From the NCBI RefSeq assembly GCF_000982415.1, contig NZ_LANI01000029.1:1-64000 (forward strand): DNA of 64,000 nucleotides. The letters run 5' to 3'. The notes beneath the pieces are model-generated. The model was not told the DNA's origin and searched no databases. It was given only the letters and a program-made list of their open reading frames with translations. The position numbers and the translations under genes are program-made. Origin of the DNA: Kiloniella litopenaei (GTDB lineage Bacteria > Pseudomonadota > Alphaproteobacteria > Kiloniellales > Kiloniellaceae). This document shows positions 28,091-35,676 of the stretch, in pieces (positions within the stretch are counted from its first letter, which is position 1; the number at the start of each line of letters is the position of its first letter).

Positions 28091-29386
28091 ATGTCAGAAA
28101 TTTATTTAACCCTTCTTCTTATACTCACCCTATTCGCCCTATTAGGATCGGGTGTCTGGGTTGCTTTCTCTCTTTTTGGTGTTGGCATTTTTGGCATGAC
28201 ACTTTTTACCGACGCACCTGTTGGTGATGTTCTGGCGACAACGGTTTGGGGCGCGAGCAATCACTGGGCGCTTGCCGCTTTGCCGCTCTTTATCTGGATG
28301 GGGGAAATACTCTTCCGATCCCGCTTATCCGAAGATATGTTCAGCGGCCTTTCCCCCTGGATGGGGAAAGTGCCGGGCAAACTTCTACACGTTAACATCT
28401 TTGGCTGTGCAATCTTCGCAGCTGTCTCCGGATCGTCCGCCGCAACAGCTGCAACCATCGGCAAGATGTCAATCCCCGAACTTTCAAAGCGAAAATACCC
28501 CGAAAGCATGATGATCGGCACCTTGGCCGGATCAGCAACCCTTGGCTTGCTTATCCCCCCATCCATCATCCTGATTGTCTATGGCGTCGCTACGGAACAG
28601 TCCATCGCCCGTCTTTTCATTGCTGGCGTTCTGCCCGGCTTGCTTCTTGTTGGTCTTTTTGTTGGTTTTGTCATTATTTGGGCAGTGATGAACAAAGATA
28701 TTTTGCCAGATGTAATCGAAGAAATTTCACTGCGCGAAAAGCTTAAACGCGCCAAAAGCCTCTTGCCTGTCATCATTTTGATCAGTGGCGTTATTGGCTC
28801 AATCTACACCGGGATTGCTTCACCAACAGACGCCGCAGCGGTCGGTGTTGTTCTGGCACTTCTCTTGTCATGGTTTACAGGTGACCTGAACAAAACCTCC
28901 TTTTTCCAGGGCCTGATGGGTGCAACAAAAACATCTTGTATGATTGCCTTTATTCTGGCCGGCGCAGCCTTTTTAACTGTGGCCATGGGCTTTACCGGAA
29001 TTCCCAAACTATTGGCTGAATGGATTGGCGGCCTGGAACTAAGCCCCTACGCCCTTCTAGCTGCTTTAACCGTGTTCTTTGTCGTGCTTGGCTGCTTTCT
29101 CGATGGCATTAGTGTCGTGGTCTTAACCACATCAGTCATCATGCCCATGGTTGAACAGGCCGGAATTGATCCGCTCTGGTTCGGTATATATATCGTGATT
29201 GTGGTTGAAATGTCGCAAATCACACCACCTGTCGGATTTAACCTCTTTGTTCTACAGGCACTCACGGGCCGAAATATACTGGCCGTTGCAAAAGCAGCAT
29301 TGCCCTTCTTTGGCCTGCTGGTTCTCGCTTTGGCTATTATTATTGCCGTACCGGAAATCGTAACCTATCTTCCCAACAATATGTAG
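28091..29386 (+). CDS. dctM: TRAP transporter large permease (DctM family)
   Basis: 431 residues with about 12 membrane helices. Signatures: PLFIWMGEILFRSRLSEDMF, FAAVSGSSAATAATIGKMS, GSATLGLLIPPSIILIVYG, ASPTDAAAVGVVLAL, and VEMSQITPPVGFNLFVLQ. The start is 14 bases after dctQ. It completes the tripartite transporter and is followed after 55 bases by the winged-helix regulator. Confidence 0.93.
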   Translation: MSEIYLTLLLILTLFALLGSGVWVAFSLFGVGIFGMTLFTDAPVGDVLATTVWGASNHWALAALPLFIWMGEILFRSRLSEDMFSGLSPWMGKVPGKLLHVNIFGCAIFAAVSGSSAATAATIGKMSIPELSKRKYPESMMIGTLAGSATLGLLIPPSIILIVYGVATEQSIARLFIAGVLPGLLLVGLFVGFVIIWAVMNKDILPDVIEEISLREKLKRAKSLLPVIILISGVIGSIYTGIASPTDAAAVGVVLALLLSWFTGDLNKTSFFQGLMGATKTSCMIAFILAGAAFLTVAMGFTGIPKLLAEWIGGLELSPYALLAALTVFFVVLGCFLDGISVVVLTTSVIMPMVEQAGIDPLWFGIYIVIVVEMSQITPPVGFNLFVLQALTGRNILAVAKAALPFFGLLVLALAIIIAVPEIVTYLPNNM

Positions 29387-29441
29387 GCAGGTTTAAACAC
29401 CATCCACGAGATAATCCTATTACAGATCAAAAGGTTCCAGT

Positions 29442-29963
29442 ATGTCTGACACACCCAAAACCCCGCGCCACATCGTTTCATCGGAACACCTGGCCAGTGA
29501 TCAGGGTTGGCAAATGAGTGAACTGGAATACGGGTTGATCATTGCGTTCAACGGCTTTTCCCGCTGGATGGTTCGCTGTATGAATGCTGCAGGGCATCAA
29601 GATTTTAATCCTCTTGATGTCCTTGTCCTTCACAATGTGAACCACAGAAACAGAGAAAAACGACTGAACGATATCTGTTTCGTCCTTAACGTTGAAGATC
29701 CTCACACAGTGAACTATTCCCTCAAAAAATTGATAAAAGGCAAACTGGTCAAAGGCACAAAAAAAGGGAAAGAGATTTTCTATTCAACAACAAAGGAAGG
29801 CGCAGAAGCCTGTTCTGAATACAGGAAGATTCGCGAACTTTGTCTTATCGACCCCGCCGTTGCAACAGATACCCGATTTGACGAAGTCGCTCATACCGCA
29901 CAAATTCTGCGCAGTATCTCTGGCCTTTACGATCAGGCATCAAGAGCCGCAGCGTCTCTCTAA
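29442..29963 (+). CDS. Winged-helix (MarR-like) transcriptional regulator
   Basis: 173 residues. The middle shows a winged helix-turn-helix: NPLDVLVLHNVNHRNREKRLNDICFVLNVEDPHTVNYSLKKLIKGKLV (in parts), then the wing GTKKGKEIFYSTTKEGAEAC. This pattern matches the predicted-transcription-factor group of MarR-like proteins (YjhI/COG3355-like) found with TRAP genes. It is the last gene of the dctPQM unit and probably regulates it and the divergent pxpBCA. Confidence 0.8.
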   Translation: MSDTPKTPRHIVSSEHLASDQGWQMSELEYGLIIAFNGFSRWMVRCMNAAGHQDFNPLDVLVLHNVNHRNREKRLNDICFVLNVEDPHTVNYSLKKLIKGKLVKGTKKGKEIFYSTTKEGAEACSEYRKIRELCLIDPAVATDTRFDEVAHTAQILRSISGLYDQASRAAASL

Positions 29964-30234
29964 CGCCATCTTTGACCGCCAACAAGGCCCCAAAGAGTAA
30001 ACAGGCAATTCCATCGCAGGCTTATAAAATTTGCGAAATGATCCCACTTGTTCTAACGTAAATAAATAACAAGAATACGAAAACAGGCGTATTCAATGGA
30101 ACAAAGTTCCACATAAAAAGAAAAAGGGATTAGTGAAGCCATAAAATAATGGCGCACTAGAAACGTCAGGAAAAGAGCAAACACACAGAAAACAACTAGA
30201 TATTTTCTTGTGAATTGCTCTTGGGGCAACGAAC

Positions 30235-31212
30235 ATGGGATCAACAAGTCACCACGCTACACATGTGGAAAATACTCTAGAGACAAATGGGGCTGCACAA
30301 ACTGCAATCGCGGCATCATGGCGTCGTTCCAAGATGCTACACCGCCTCTCCCCCGATCAAAAGCGTCCGCCCGAGCGAATAACGGCCAGCGAACTGAAAC
30401 ACGCCAAAGAAAAGTTAGGCCCCCTGATACATACAGCTGAAACCAGTCTGGACAATCTCTATCTTGCGGTCGGGAATGCAGGTTGCTGTGTTGTTCTGGC
30501 CGATGCAAGCGGCATTGCTGTTGATCGCCGAGGGGCCGTCAGCGACGATAAGACTTATGACGACTGGGGACTTTGCACGGGGGCTTTATGGAGCGAGGAA
30601 AGTGAAGGCACCAATGGTATTGGCACCTGTATCGTCGAAAAAAGGGCATTAACAATTCACAAAGACCAACATTTTCACAGTAAAAATATTAACCTATCCT
30701 GTAGTGCTGCGCCAATCTTCGATCACGAAGGCCACCTACTTGCCGCTATTGATGTTTCTTCCAGCCGCGCGGACCTGACCCCTGATTTTGCTCGCATCAT
30801 TTCCCTTTCGGTAATTAATGCTGCCAGACAAATTGAATCAGAATACTTTCGCCAAACCTATCATGACGCAGACATTGTACTCGCCACCCCGCCCATAGGG
30901 ACCCCAGAAACTACCGCCAATTTACAGACCTCTTTGTTGGCTGTTGATCAGGACGGCATTGTCATAGGAGCATCACGAGGGGCTCGGCGTATCTACGGGC
31001 TTAAAAACGGCCCCTTAAAGGAACCCATTTTGCTTGCTGATTTACAGGGCAAAAAGGTTAATCACGCCAAGGAATATGAGTTGGCAGAACGCCGGGTTAT
31101 TCTACAGGCATTGGCACACACGGGCGGCAACATATCAGCCGCGGCCAGTGCGATGGGCATAAGCCGCGCGACGTTACATCGAAAAATCAAGTTTATGAAA
31201 CTGGCGATCTAA
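30235..31212 (+). CDS. GAF-domain regulator with Fis-type HTH, lacking the sigma-54 AAA+ domain
   Basis: 325 residues. Residues about 20-215 match the N-terminal sensory part of AcoR-type activators (ASWRRSKMLHRL, LSCSAAPIFDHEGHLLAAIDVSSS; a GAF domain). A short PAS-like strand set follows (LLAVDQDGIVIGASRGARRIYGL). The C-terminus (about 285-325) is a Fis/HTH_8 domain (ALAHTGGNISAAASAMGISRATLHRKI). The central ATPase with its GAFTGA loop is completely absent, so it cannot activate sigma-54 RNA polymerase. It probably acts as a simple DNA-binding regulator. Start has no strong ribosome binding site; it stands alone. Confidence 0.82.
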   Translation: MGSTSHHATHVENTLETNGAAQTAIAASWRRSKMLHRLSPDQKRPPERITASELKHAKEKLGPLIHTAETSLDNLYLAVGNAGCCVVLADASGIAVDRRGAVSDDKTYDDWGLCTGALWSEESEGTNGIGTCIVEKRALTIHKDQHFHSKNINLSCSAAPIFDHEGHLLAAIDVSSSRADLTPDFARIISLSVINAARQIESEYFRQTYHDADIVLATPPIGTPETTANLQTSLLAVDQDGIVIGASRGARRIYGLKNGPLKEPILLADLQGKKVNHAKEYELAERRVILQALAHTGGNISAAASAMGISRATLHRKIKFMKLAI

Positions 31213-31303
31213 ATAGATCCCCCACCTTCTGTCATTCCATCATGCGAGACGGATTGAATAAGAGGTCCCGAAGTCAAGCTCAATCAATTTTAGACCCTAC
31301 ACC

Positions 31304-32302
31304 CTATGCAGATCTAACGGGTACATCGTATTTTTTTAAGAGCCTCCGAAACTGGTGATAACTCAACGACAAAGCTTGGGCTGCGTCAGTTTGGTTAAAC
31401 TGATACCTTTCAAGCGTTTGAATTAAAATTTTACGTTCAAAGCCGGAAACAGCCTTGGTAAAGTCATCAACAACCGCCCCCTCACCCTCTGGATTATCGT
31501 CCGTTTTCTTCTTGGTCGCGCCAAAGCGCCAAGGACTATCAAAAGGATCTATATAGATCTCATCAATCGCAGTTTCAGAAGCTGGTAGCCTGCAAATGGT
31601 ACGTTCAACAGCGTTCTTTAGCTCTCTGACATTCCCCGGCCAGGCATAATCGACAAGTTGTTTTCGTGCCCGTTCAGAAAAACCCGGGAAAATATCCCTC
31701 CCCACTTCCCGTGTGACTTCCAGTGCAAAGTGATGAGCCAGCGTCAGAATATCTCGTGGTCTCACCCGCAAAGGCGGTAACGTCAAAACATCAAAAGCCA
31801 AACGATCCAACAAATCAGCCCGAAATTTCCCTTCTGCAGCGAGTGTTGGCAAATCAACGTTTGCAGCCCCAATAACGCGCACATCCACATGTAACGTTTC
31901 ACTACCGCCAACGCGCTCAAACTCTCCATATTCGATAACACGAAGAACCTTTTCCTGAACCGCACTGGATGCTGTCGCAATTTCATCGAGAATCAATGTC
32001 CCGCCATCCGCACGTTCAAACCGCCCGACATGTGTCCTTTGTGCGCCCGTAAAAGCACCGCGTTCATGCCCAAATAACTCACTTTCCAACAGGCTATCGG
32101 TTAAAGCAGCACAGTTGATTTTGACCAAGGGGCCATCCCAGCGTCGGGATAGATAATGAAGACGGGACGTAAAAAGCTCTTTGCCTGTTCCTCGTTCTCC
32201 AACCACAAGACACGGCTTATCGATCAAGGCAAGCTGTGAAGCCTTTTCAACCACATCCAGAAAATGTGGATCTTCCCCGATAATATTGACAAGAACATCC
32301 AT
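31304..32302 (-). CDS. pspF: Phage-shock-protein operon activator PspF (sigma-54 enhancer-binding protein)
   Basis: 332 residues with no N-terminal receiver domain, as in PspF. The AAA+ domain has Walker A GERGTGKE (35-42), the sigma-54-contacting GAFTGA loop (82-87), Walker B LILDE (ending Glu107) and a sensor-II region. The C-terminal Fis-like HTH is at about 295-332 ([23 protein letters not shown]). PspA normally holds it inactive until the membrane is stressed. It is transcribed away from pspABC, whose -24/-12 promoter lies 106 bases upstream of its start. Confidence 0.95.
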   Translation of the reverse strand: MDVLVNIIGEDPHFLDVVEKASQLALIDKPCLVVGERGTGKELFTSRLHYLSRRWDGPLVKINCAALTDSLLESELFGHERGAFTGAQRTHVGRFERADGGTLILDEIATASSAVQEKVLRVIEYGEFERVGGSETLHVDVRVIGAANVDLPTLAAEGKFRADLLDRLAFDVLTLPPLRVRPRDILTLAHHFALEVTREVGRDIFPGFSERARKQLVDYAWPGNVRELKNAVERTICRLPASETAIDEIYIDPFDSPWRFGATKKKTDDNPEGEGAVVDDFTKAVSGFERKILIQTLERYQFNQTDAAQALSLSYHQFRRLLKKYDVPVRSA

Positions 32303-32407
32303 AATATTAGCTAAATTAGTTATCTATTTTCGCTAATAAATATCGATTTAATCAAGATAATTTTCAAGTTTATTTTTTAAGCTATTGTTTTTAATGAATA
32401 TTTAGAG

Positions 32408-32424
32408 TTGGCACACCTCATGCA
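32408..32424 (+). promoter_or_regulatory. Sigma-54 (-24/-12) promoter of pspABC
   Basis: TTGGCACACCTCATGCA has the invariant GG (32410-32411) and GC (32422-32423) at the required spacing. Only the TTG before the GC is relaxed (CATGCA in place of TTGCA). It lies 40 bases before pspA and next to divergent pspF, exactly where a PspF-dependent promoter is expected. Confidence 0.88.
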
Positions 32425-32463
32425 ATCTATCGAAGTATTCTTACTCCTCGAAAGGAAAACGTT

Positions 32464-33132
32464 ATGAGTATCTTTTCCCGTCTGACCGACATTGTTAATT
32501 CCAACATCAATTCCCTGTTGGACCGTGCGGAAGAACCGGAAAAAATGGCCCGCCTTATGATTCAGGAAATGGAAGACACCTTAATCGAGGTTCGTTCATC
32601 TTCTGTAAAGGCAATTGCCGACAAAAAAGACATAGAGAAAAAGCTCGCAGCACTTGAAACTTCCAAAGCTGAATGGGCAAGCAAAGCTGAATTCGCCCTT
32701 TCAAAAGGCCGTGACGATCTTGCCAAAGGCGCTCTTTTGGCGAAAAGGAAGATTGAGGAACAAGCTGACGCCCTTCAAGCTGAACTTGGCTATATTGAAG
32801 AAAGCCTTGCAAAGTCTAATGACGACCTTTCAAAGCTTCAGGCAAAACTGGACGAAGCAAAGGCCAAGAAGAAGTCCATGGAAATCCGTTTAAACACAGC
32901 CGAAAAAAGGGTAAAACTGCGTAAGACAACTTACGACGGTCGTGTAGATGATGCGCTGGCGCGTTACGACAACCTAGAGCGCAAAATCACAGAACTTGAT
33001 GCAGAGGCGGATTCATACGACCTTGGTCGCACTAAAACACTGAACGATGAGTTCTCTGAGCTGGAAGCAGAATCAGAAATCGCCGACGAACTGGCGGCAT
33101 TGAAGGCAAAAATGTCAAAGTCCAAGAAATAA
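32464..33132 (+). CDS. pspA: Phage shock protein A
   Basis: 222 residues, the usual PspA length, almost entirely alpha-helical coiled coil. The N-terminal amphipathic helix and first coil read SIFSRLTDIVNSNINSLLDRAEEPEKMARLMIQEMEDTL (in parts), a classic PspA/Vipp1 (ESCRT-III-like) start. It binds damaged inner membrane and also inhibits PspF. First gene of the sigma-54-driven operon, with AGGAAAA before the ATG. Confidence 0.96.
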   Translation: MSIFSRLTDIVNSNINSLLDRAEEPEKMARLMIQEMEDTLIEVRSSSVKAIADKKDIEKKLAALETSKAEWASKAEFALSKGRDDLAKGALLAKRKIEEQADALQAELGYIEESLAKSNDDLSKLQAKLDEAKAKKKSMEIRLNTAEKRVKLRKTTYDGRVDDALARYDNLERKITELDAEADSYDLGRTKTLNDEFSELEAESEIADELAALKAKMSKSKK

Positions 33133-33209
33133 TGCCCCTAGCCTGCAACGGTCCAGAGCGGCCGGGATTTAGAGCAAACAGATTTTGAACTGAGAAAGAA
33201 ATTAAAACA

Positions 33210-33437
33210 ATGAGCTTCGCTGTAGCTTTCTTCGTCCCCCTGGTGGTGTTCCTGTCTATTGTCGCCCCGCTCTGGATCATTTTCCATTACATAACAAAGT
33301 GGAAAACCATGAAAAAACAAGATCTGGGAAATGGTATGGTTGCTGTCCCCAAAGACGAGCTTCTAAAAATGCGTGATGTTGCCAGAAAACTGGCTGATCG
33401 CGTCGCCACACTTGAAAAGGTGCTTGAACAGGATTGA
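33210..33437 (+). CDS. pspB: Phage shock protein B
   Basis: 75 residues: one N-terminal membrane helix (FAVAFFVPLVVFLSIVAPLWIIFHY), then a soluble coil with LGNGMVAVPKDELLKMRDVARKLADRVATLEKVL (in parts). This is the PspB layout. It forms a membrane signalling complex with PspC that removes PspA from PspF under envelope stress. The 77-base gap to pspA holds no gene. Confidence 0.93.
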   Translation: MSFAVAFFVPLVVFLSIVAPLWIIFHYITKWKTMKKQDLGNGMVAVPKDELLKMRDVARKLADRVATLEKVLEQD

Positions 33438-33514
33438 TCCACAACCCTTTTCATCCACGCACCAGCAATTCATTACAATAGACGAAGTGACCAGAAGAGA
33501 ACGGGATTATTCAA

Positions 33515-33997
33515 ATGCACAACCATAGACAAAAACCGGGCTGTCACAGTTACCAGGCCCACCATCACCAAGGGGCGATCAAACGCGTTACCCGCGCATT
33601 AGCAGACCGTTTTGGCGTCCCACGCAAGCTTGTTCTAGCCGCCTTTATTATCGGTCTCTTCATTAACTTTGTTTTGACGCTAATCGTTTTTTTTCTCTCC
33701 CTCTACTGGGTAAATAACCCTGGCCGGCTAGAGGGAAAATTCAACAAGATGGCAGACAAGACAAGACACTGGATGAGCGGGGCAAACTCAAGCAGAACCC
33801 GAACACAGTATGCCTATGCAGGGACACACAAAACACCTCCCCCCTCTGACAGTGAGGTAGATTTGGATTTTTCCGAACTTTGCAGAGAATTTGAAGATTT
33901 GGAACGGCGGACAGCAGACATGGAAAAACATGTTTCTTCCGAAGAGTACAAACTCAATAAAGAGTTTCAAAAGATGAAAAAGGACAATGATGGATAA
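33515..33997 (+). CDS. pspC: Phage shock protein C
   Basis: 160 residues. The PspC domain (about 22-85) reads GAIKRVTRALADRFGVPRKLVLAAFII, then a long hydrophobic segment and YWVNNPGR. A hydrophilic C-terminal part follows, ending in a coil (ELCREFEDLERRTADMEKHV) that is the likely PspB/PspA contact. The N-terminus is His-rich (HNHRQ..HSYQAHHHQG), an oddity. Last gene of the operon; a strong terminator follows. Confidence 0.93.
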   Translation: MHNHRQKPGCHSYQAHHHQGAIKRVTRALADRFGVPRKLVLAAFIIGLFINFVLTLIVFFLSLYWVNNPGRLEGKFNKMADKTRHWMSGANSSRTRTQYAYAGTHKTPPPSDSEVDLDFSELCREFEDLERRTADMEKHVSSEEYKLNKEFQKMKKDNDG

Positions 33998-34047
33998 CGC
34001 TCATCATTCGACCGCCTGATCATAACTTCGATCAACACTCCAAAAAA

Positions 34048-34091
34048 AGCAGAAAGCAACCTGTAAATCATAGGGTGCTTTCTGCTTTTTC
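34048..34091. terminator. Bidirectional terminator after pspC and the DUF2218 gene
   Basis: AAAAAGCAGAAAGCA and TGCTTTCTGCTTTTT are perfect inverted arms around a 17-base loop. Flanking A and T runs let it work in both directions, for pspABC from the left and for the iron-uptake unit from the right. Confidence 0.85.
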
Positions 34092-34113
34092 ATCTTTATT
34101 TGTCTGGCTTGAC

Positions 34114-34401
34114 TTAAGAATAGTTCCACTTCAATTCCAGATCTTCTCTCCAGGCGAATTTCTCCAGATGTATGGAAATAATACCTTCTATTTTCCCTAA
34201 CCGTGGTCTGTCATCCGCGTGGCAAACAAAAGACAATGTCTTTTCGTCAGCCGTCATCAGACAATTACCAAAGCCAAAATCAACATCGCCTTTTTCGGGT
34301 GTGTATTGAACAGAAACTTTATGGGCAAAATGCTTACAAAGTTGTTGTAAATATTTCGATGCATGATCGGTCTGTACCGATGCTTTCATTGTCATTGGCA
34401 A
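34114..34401 (-). CDS. DUF2218 domain protein
   Basis: 95 residues, TTG start at 34401 with AGGAG nine bases upstream (ATG 34395 is an alternative). The sequence ASKYLQQLCKHFAHKV ... GDVDFGFGNCLMTADEKTLSFVCHADD ... LGKIEGIISIHLEKFAWREDLELKW matches DUF2218, a small alpha/beta family repeatedly found beside siderophore receptors and iron ABC transporters. Two conserved-looking His residues are present in the first helix. Function unknown. It ends the TonB receptor/binding-protein unit here. Confidence 0.85.
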   Translation of the reverse strand: MPMTMKASVQTDHASKYLQQLCKHFAHKVSVQYTPEKGDVDFGFGNCLMTADEKTLSFVCHADDRPRLGKIEGIISIHLEKFAWREDLELKWNYS

Positions 34402-34441
34402 TACGTGTATCTCCTGATTTATCTGGATAATTTAACACCTT

Positions 34442-34486
34442 GGGCTGCTTGGTTGCGGGCTGCTTGGTTGCGGACTGCTTGGTTTT
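34442..34486. repeat. Short tandem repeat, 15-base unit, about three copies
   Basis: Two perfect copies of GGGCTGCTTGGTTGC (34442-34456, 34457-34471) are followed by a diverged third (34472-34486, GGACTGCTTGGTTTT). It lies in the 136-base gap between the binding-protein gene and the DUF2218 gene. It does not encode anything on the sense strand of the operon. Confidence 0.9.
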
Positions 34487-34537
34487 TCACAGTCTTCTTT
34501 GGTGTTAATCCGTGCTATAAAATGAAATCTGTTATCT

Positions 34538-35671
34538 CTATCGACCGGGATGTGCCCAATAAACACCATTCAACGGGACGGGCTGAAAACGATCAAAATA
34601 TGTGCGTAAGGTTTCTTCCGGGTTCAAAGATTTGAAACTCTGGGGGTGTAACCATTTTGCGATTACCTGAACCGCGACGACATTCATCGGGCTATTATAG
34701 AAATGATGCCAGATAGCATAAGCCCTTCCCTGCTTAACCGCTTTCAACTCTCTTAACTCCGGACGCGAAAGTGCCGCCTGCAAACTTTCCTCCGCATTGC
34801 CCTTTAGCGTACGAGCCCCCAGCTGAATAAACTGCGGGAAACGTTCCTCCGTTTCCACCGATCCAATCGCTGTGCCGATGTATACATCCGGCTCATTCAA
34901 CAATAGATATTCCCGACTAACAGAGCCATGAGTACCGGGGATCATATCCCCAAAGGCATTACGCCCCCCCGCAGCAGTAATAAATCGCCCCATCATACGC
35001 GCCCCGATTGCCTCGCAACAATCTGCCGCTAATCCAACCCGGGATTCCATAAACACCGTTGGCCCCGAACTTTTTTCAGGCAGCACTGACGTCACCCGGT
35101 TGAGTTGTTCGCGGTAAAAGGACAGAAATTCGTCTGCTTCTTTTTTGCGCCCCAACAACTCACCAAGAATTTCTATACTTCTGGGCGTGTTGACCAAAGG
35201 ATCAATTCTAAAATCCAGAATAACAACGGGAACGCCAGCCGCTTCCAATGTCGCGAGAAGCTGCTTATCATTGTCATTCGGCCCGTGACCGCTTGAAAGC
35301 CCAAAAATCGCAACATCCGGGGAAACTGACAGAGCTTGTTCCAAGCTAAATGACGACGCATTACTGGCCCCAATTCTCGGGATATCGTCAAGGGCGGGAT
35401 AACGATGTCGATACTGTTCATAGGACGCAGGATCATATTTTTCAAACTCGCCCATCATCCCAACAACACGTTGTGTTGGATCATCGCGATCCAAAATAGC
35501 CAAACTCGGTAAATAGCGTCCCTCGCCCAAAATCAACTTCTTCACGGGAACGCTCACTTCTACCGACCGCCCCGCAAGATCAGTTATCGTAACTGTCTGC
35601 TCTGCATTTGCCTGTCCAAAAAACAAACACCCAACCCAAAGGGCGATGGCAATTTTTCTACACACATTCAT
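34538..35671 (-). CDS. Iron-siderophore/metal ABC transporter substrate-binding protein
   Basis: 377 residues with a signal peptide (MNVCRKIAIALWVGCLFFGQANA). The Peripla_BP_2 (FepB/BtuF-like) fold is indicated by VTITDLAGRSVEVSVPVKKLILGEGRYL, LSVSPDVAIFGLSSGHG, AAGVPVVILDFRIDP and the late EPDVYIGTA. It should carry a siderophore-bound metal, or a related chelate, in the periplasm. It starts 5 bases after the TonB receptor gene. No permease or ATPase gene lies in this cluster, so the inner-membrane part must be encoded elsewhere. Confidence 0.88.
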   Translation of the reverse strand: MNVCRKIAIALWVGCLFFGQANAEQTVTITDLAGRSVEVSVPVKKLILGEGRYLPSLAILDRDDPTQRVVGMMGEFEKYDPASYEQYRHRYPALDDIPRIGASNASSFSLEQALSVSPDVAIFGLSSGHGPNDNDKQLLATLEAAGVPVVILDFRIDPLVNTPRSIEILGELLGRKKEADEFLSFYREQLNRVTSVLPEKSSGPTVFMESRVGLAADCCEAIGARMMGRFITAAGGRNAFGDMIPGTHGSVSREYLLLNEPDVYIGTAIGSVETEERFPQFIQLGARTLKGNAEESLQAALSRPELRELKAVKQGRAYAIWHHFYNSPMNVVAVQVIAKWLHPQSFKSLNPEETLRTYFDRFQPVPLNGVYWAHPGR

Positions 35672-35676
35672 TGGAA

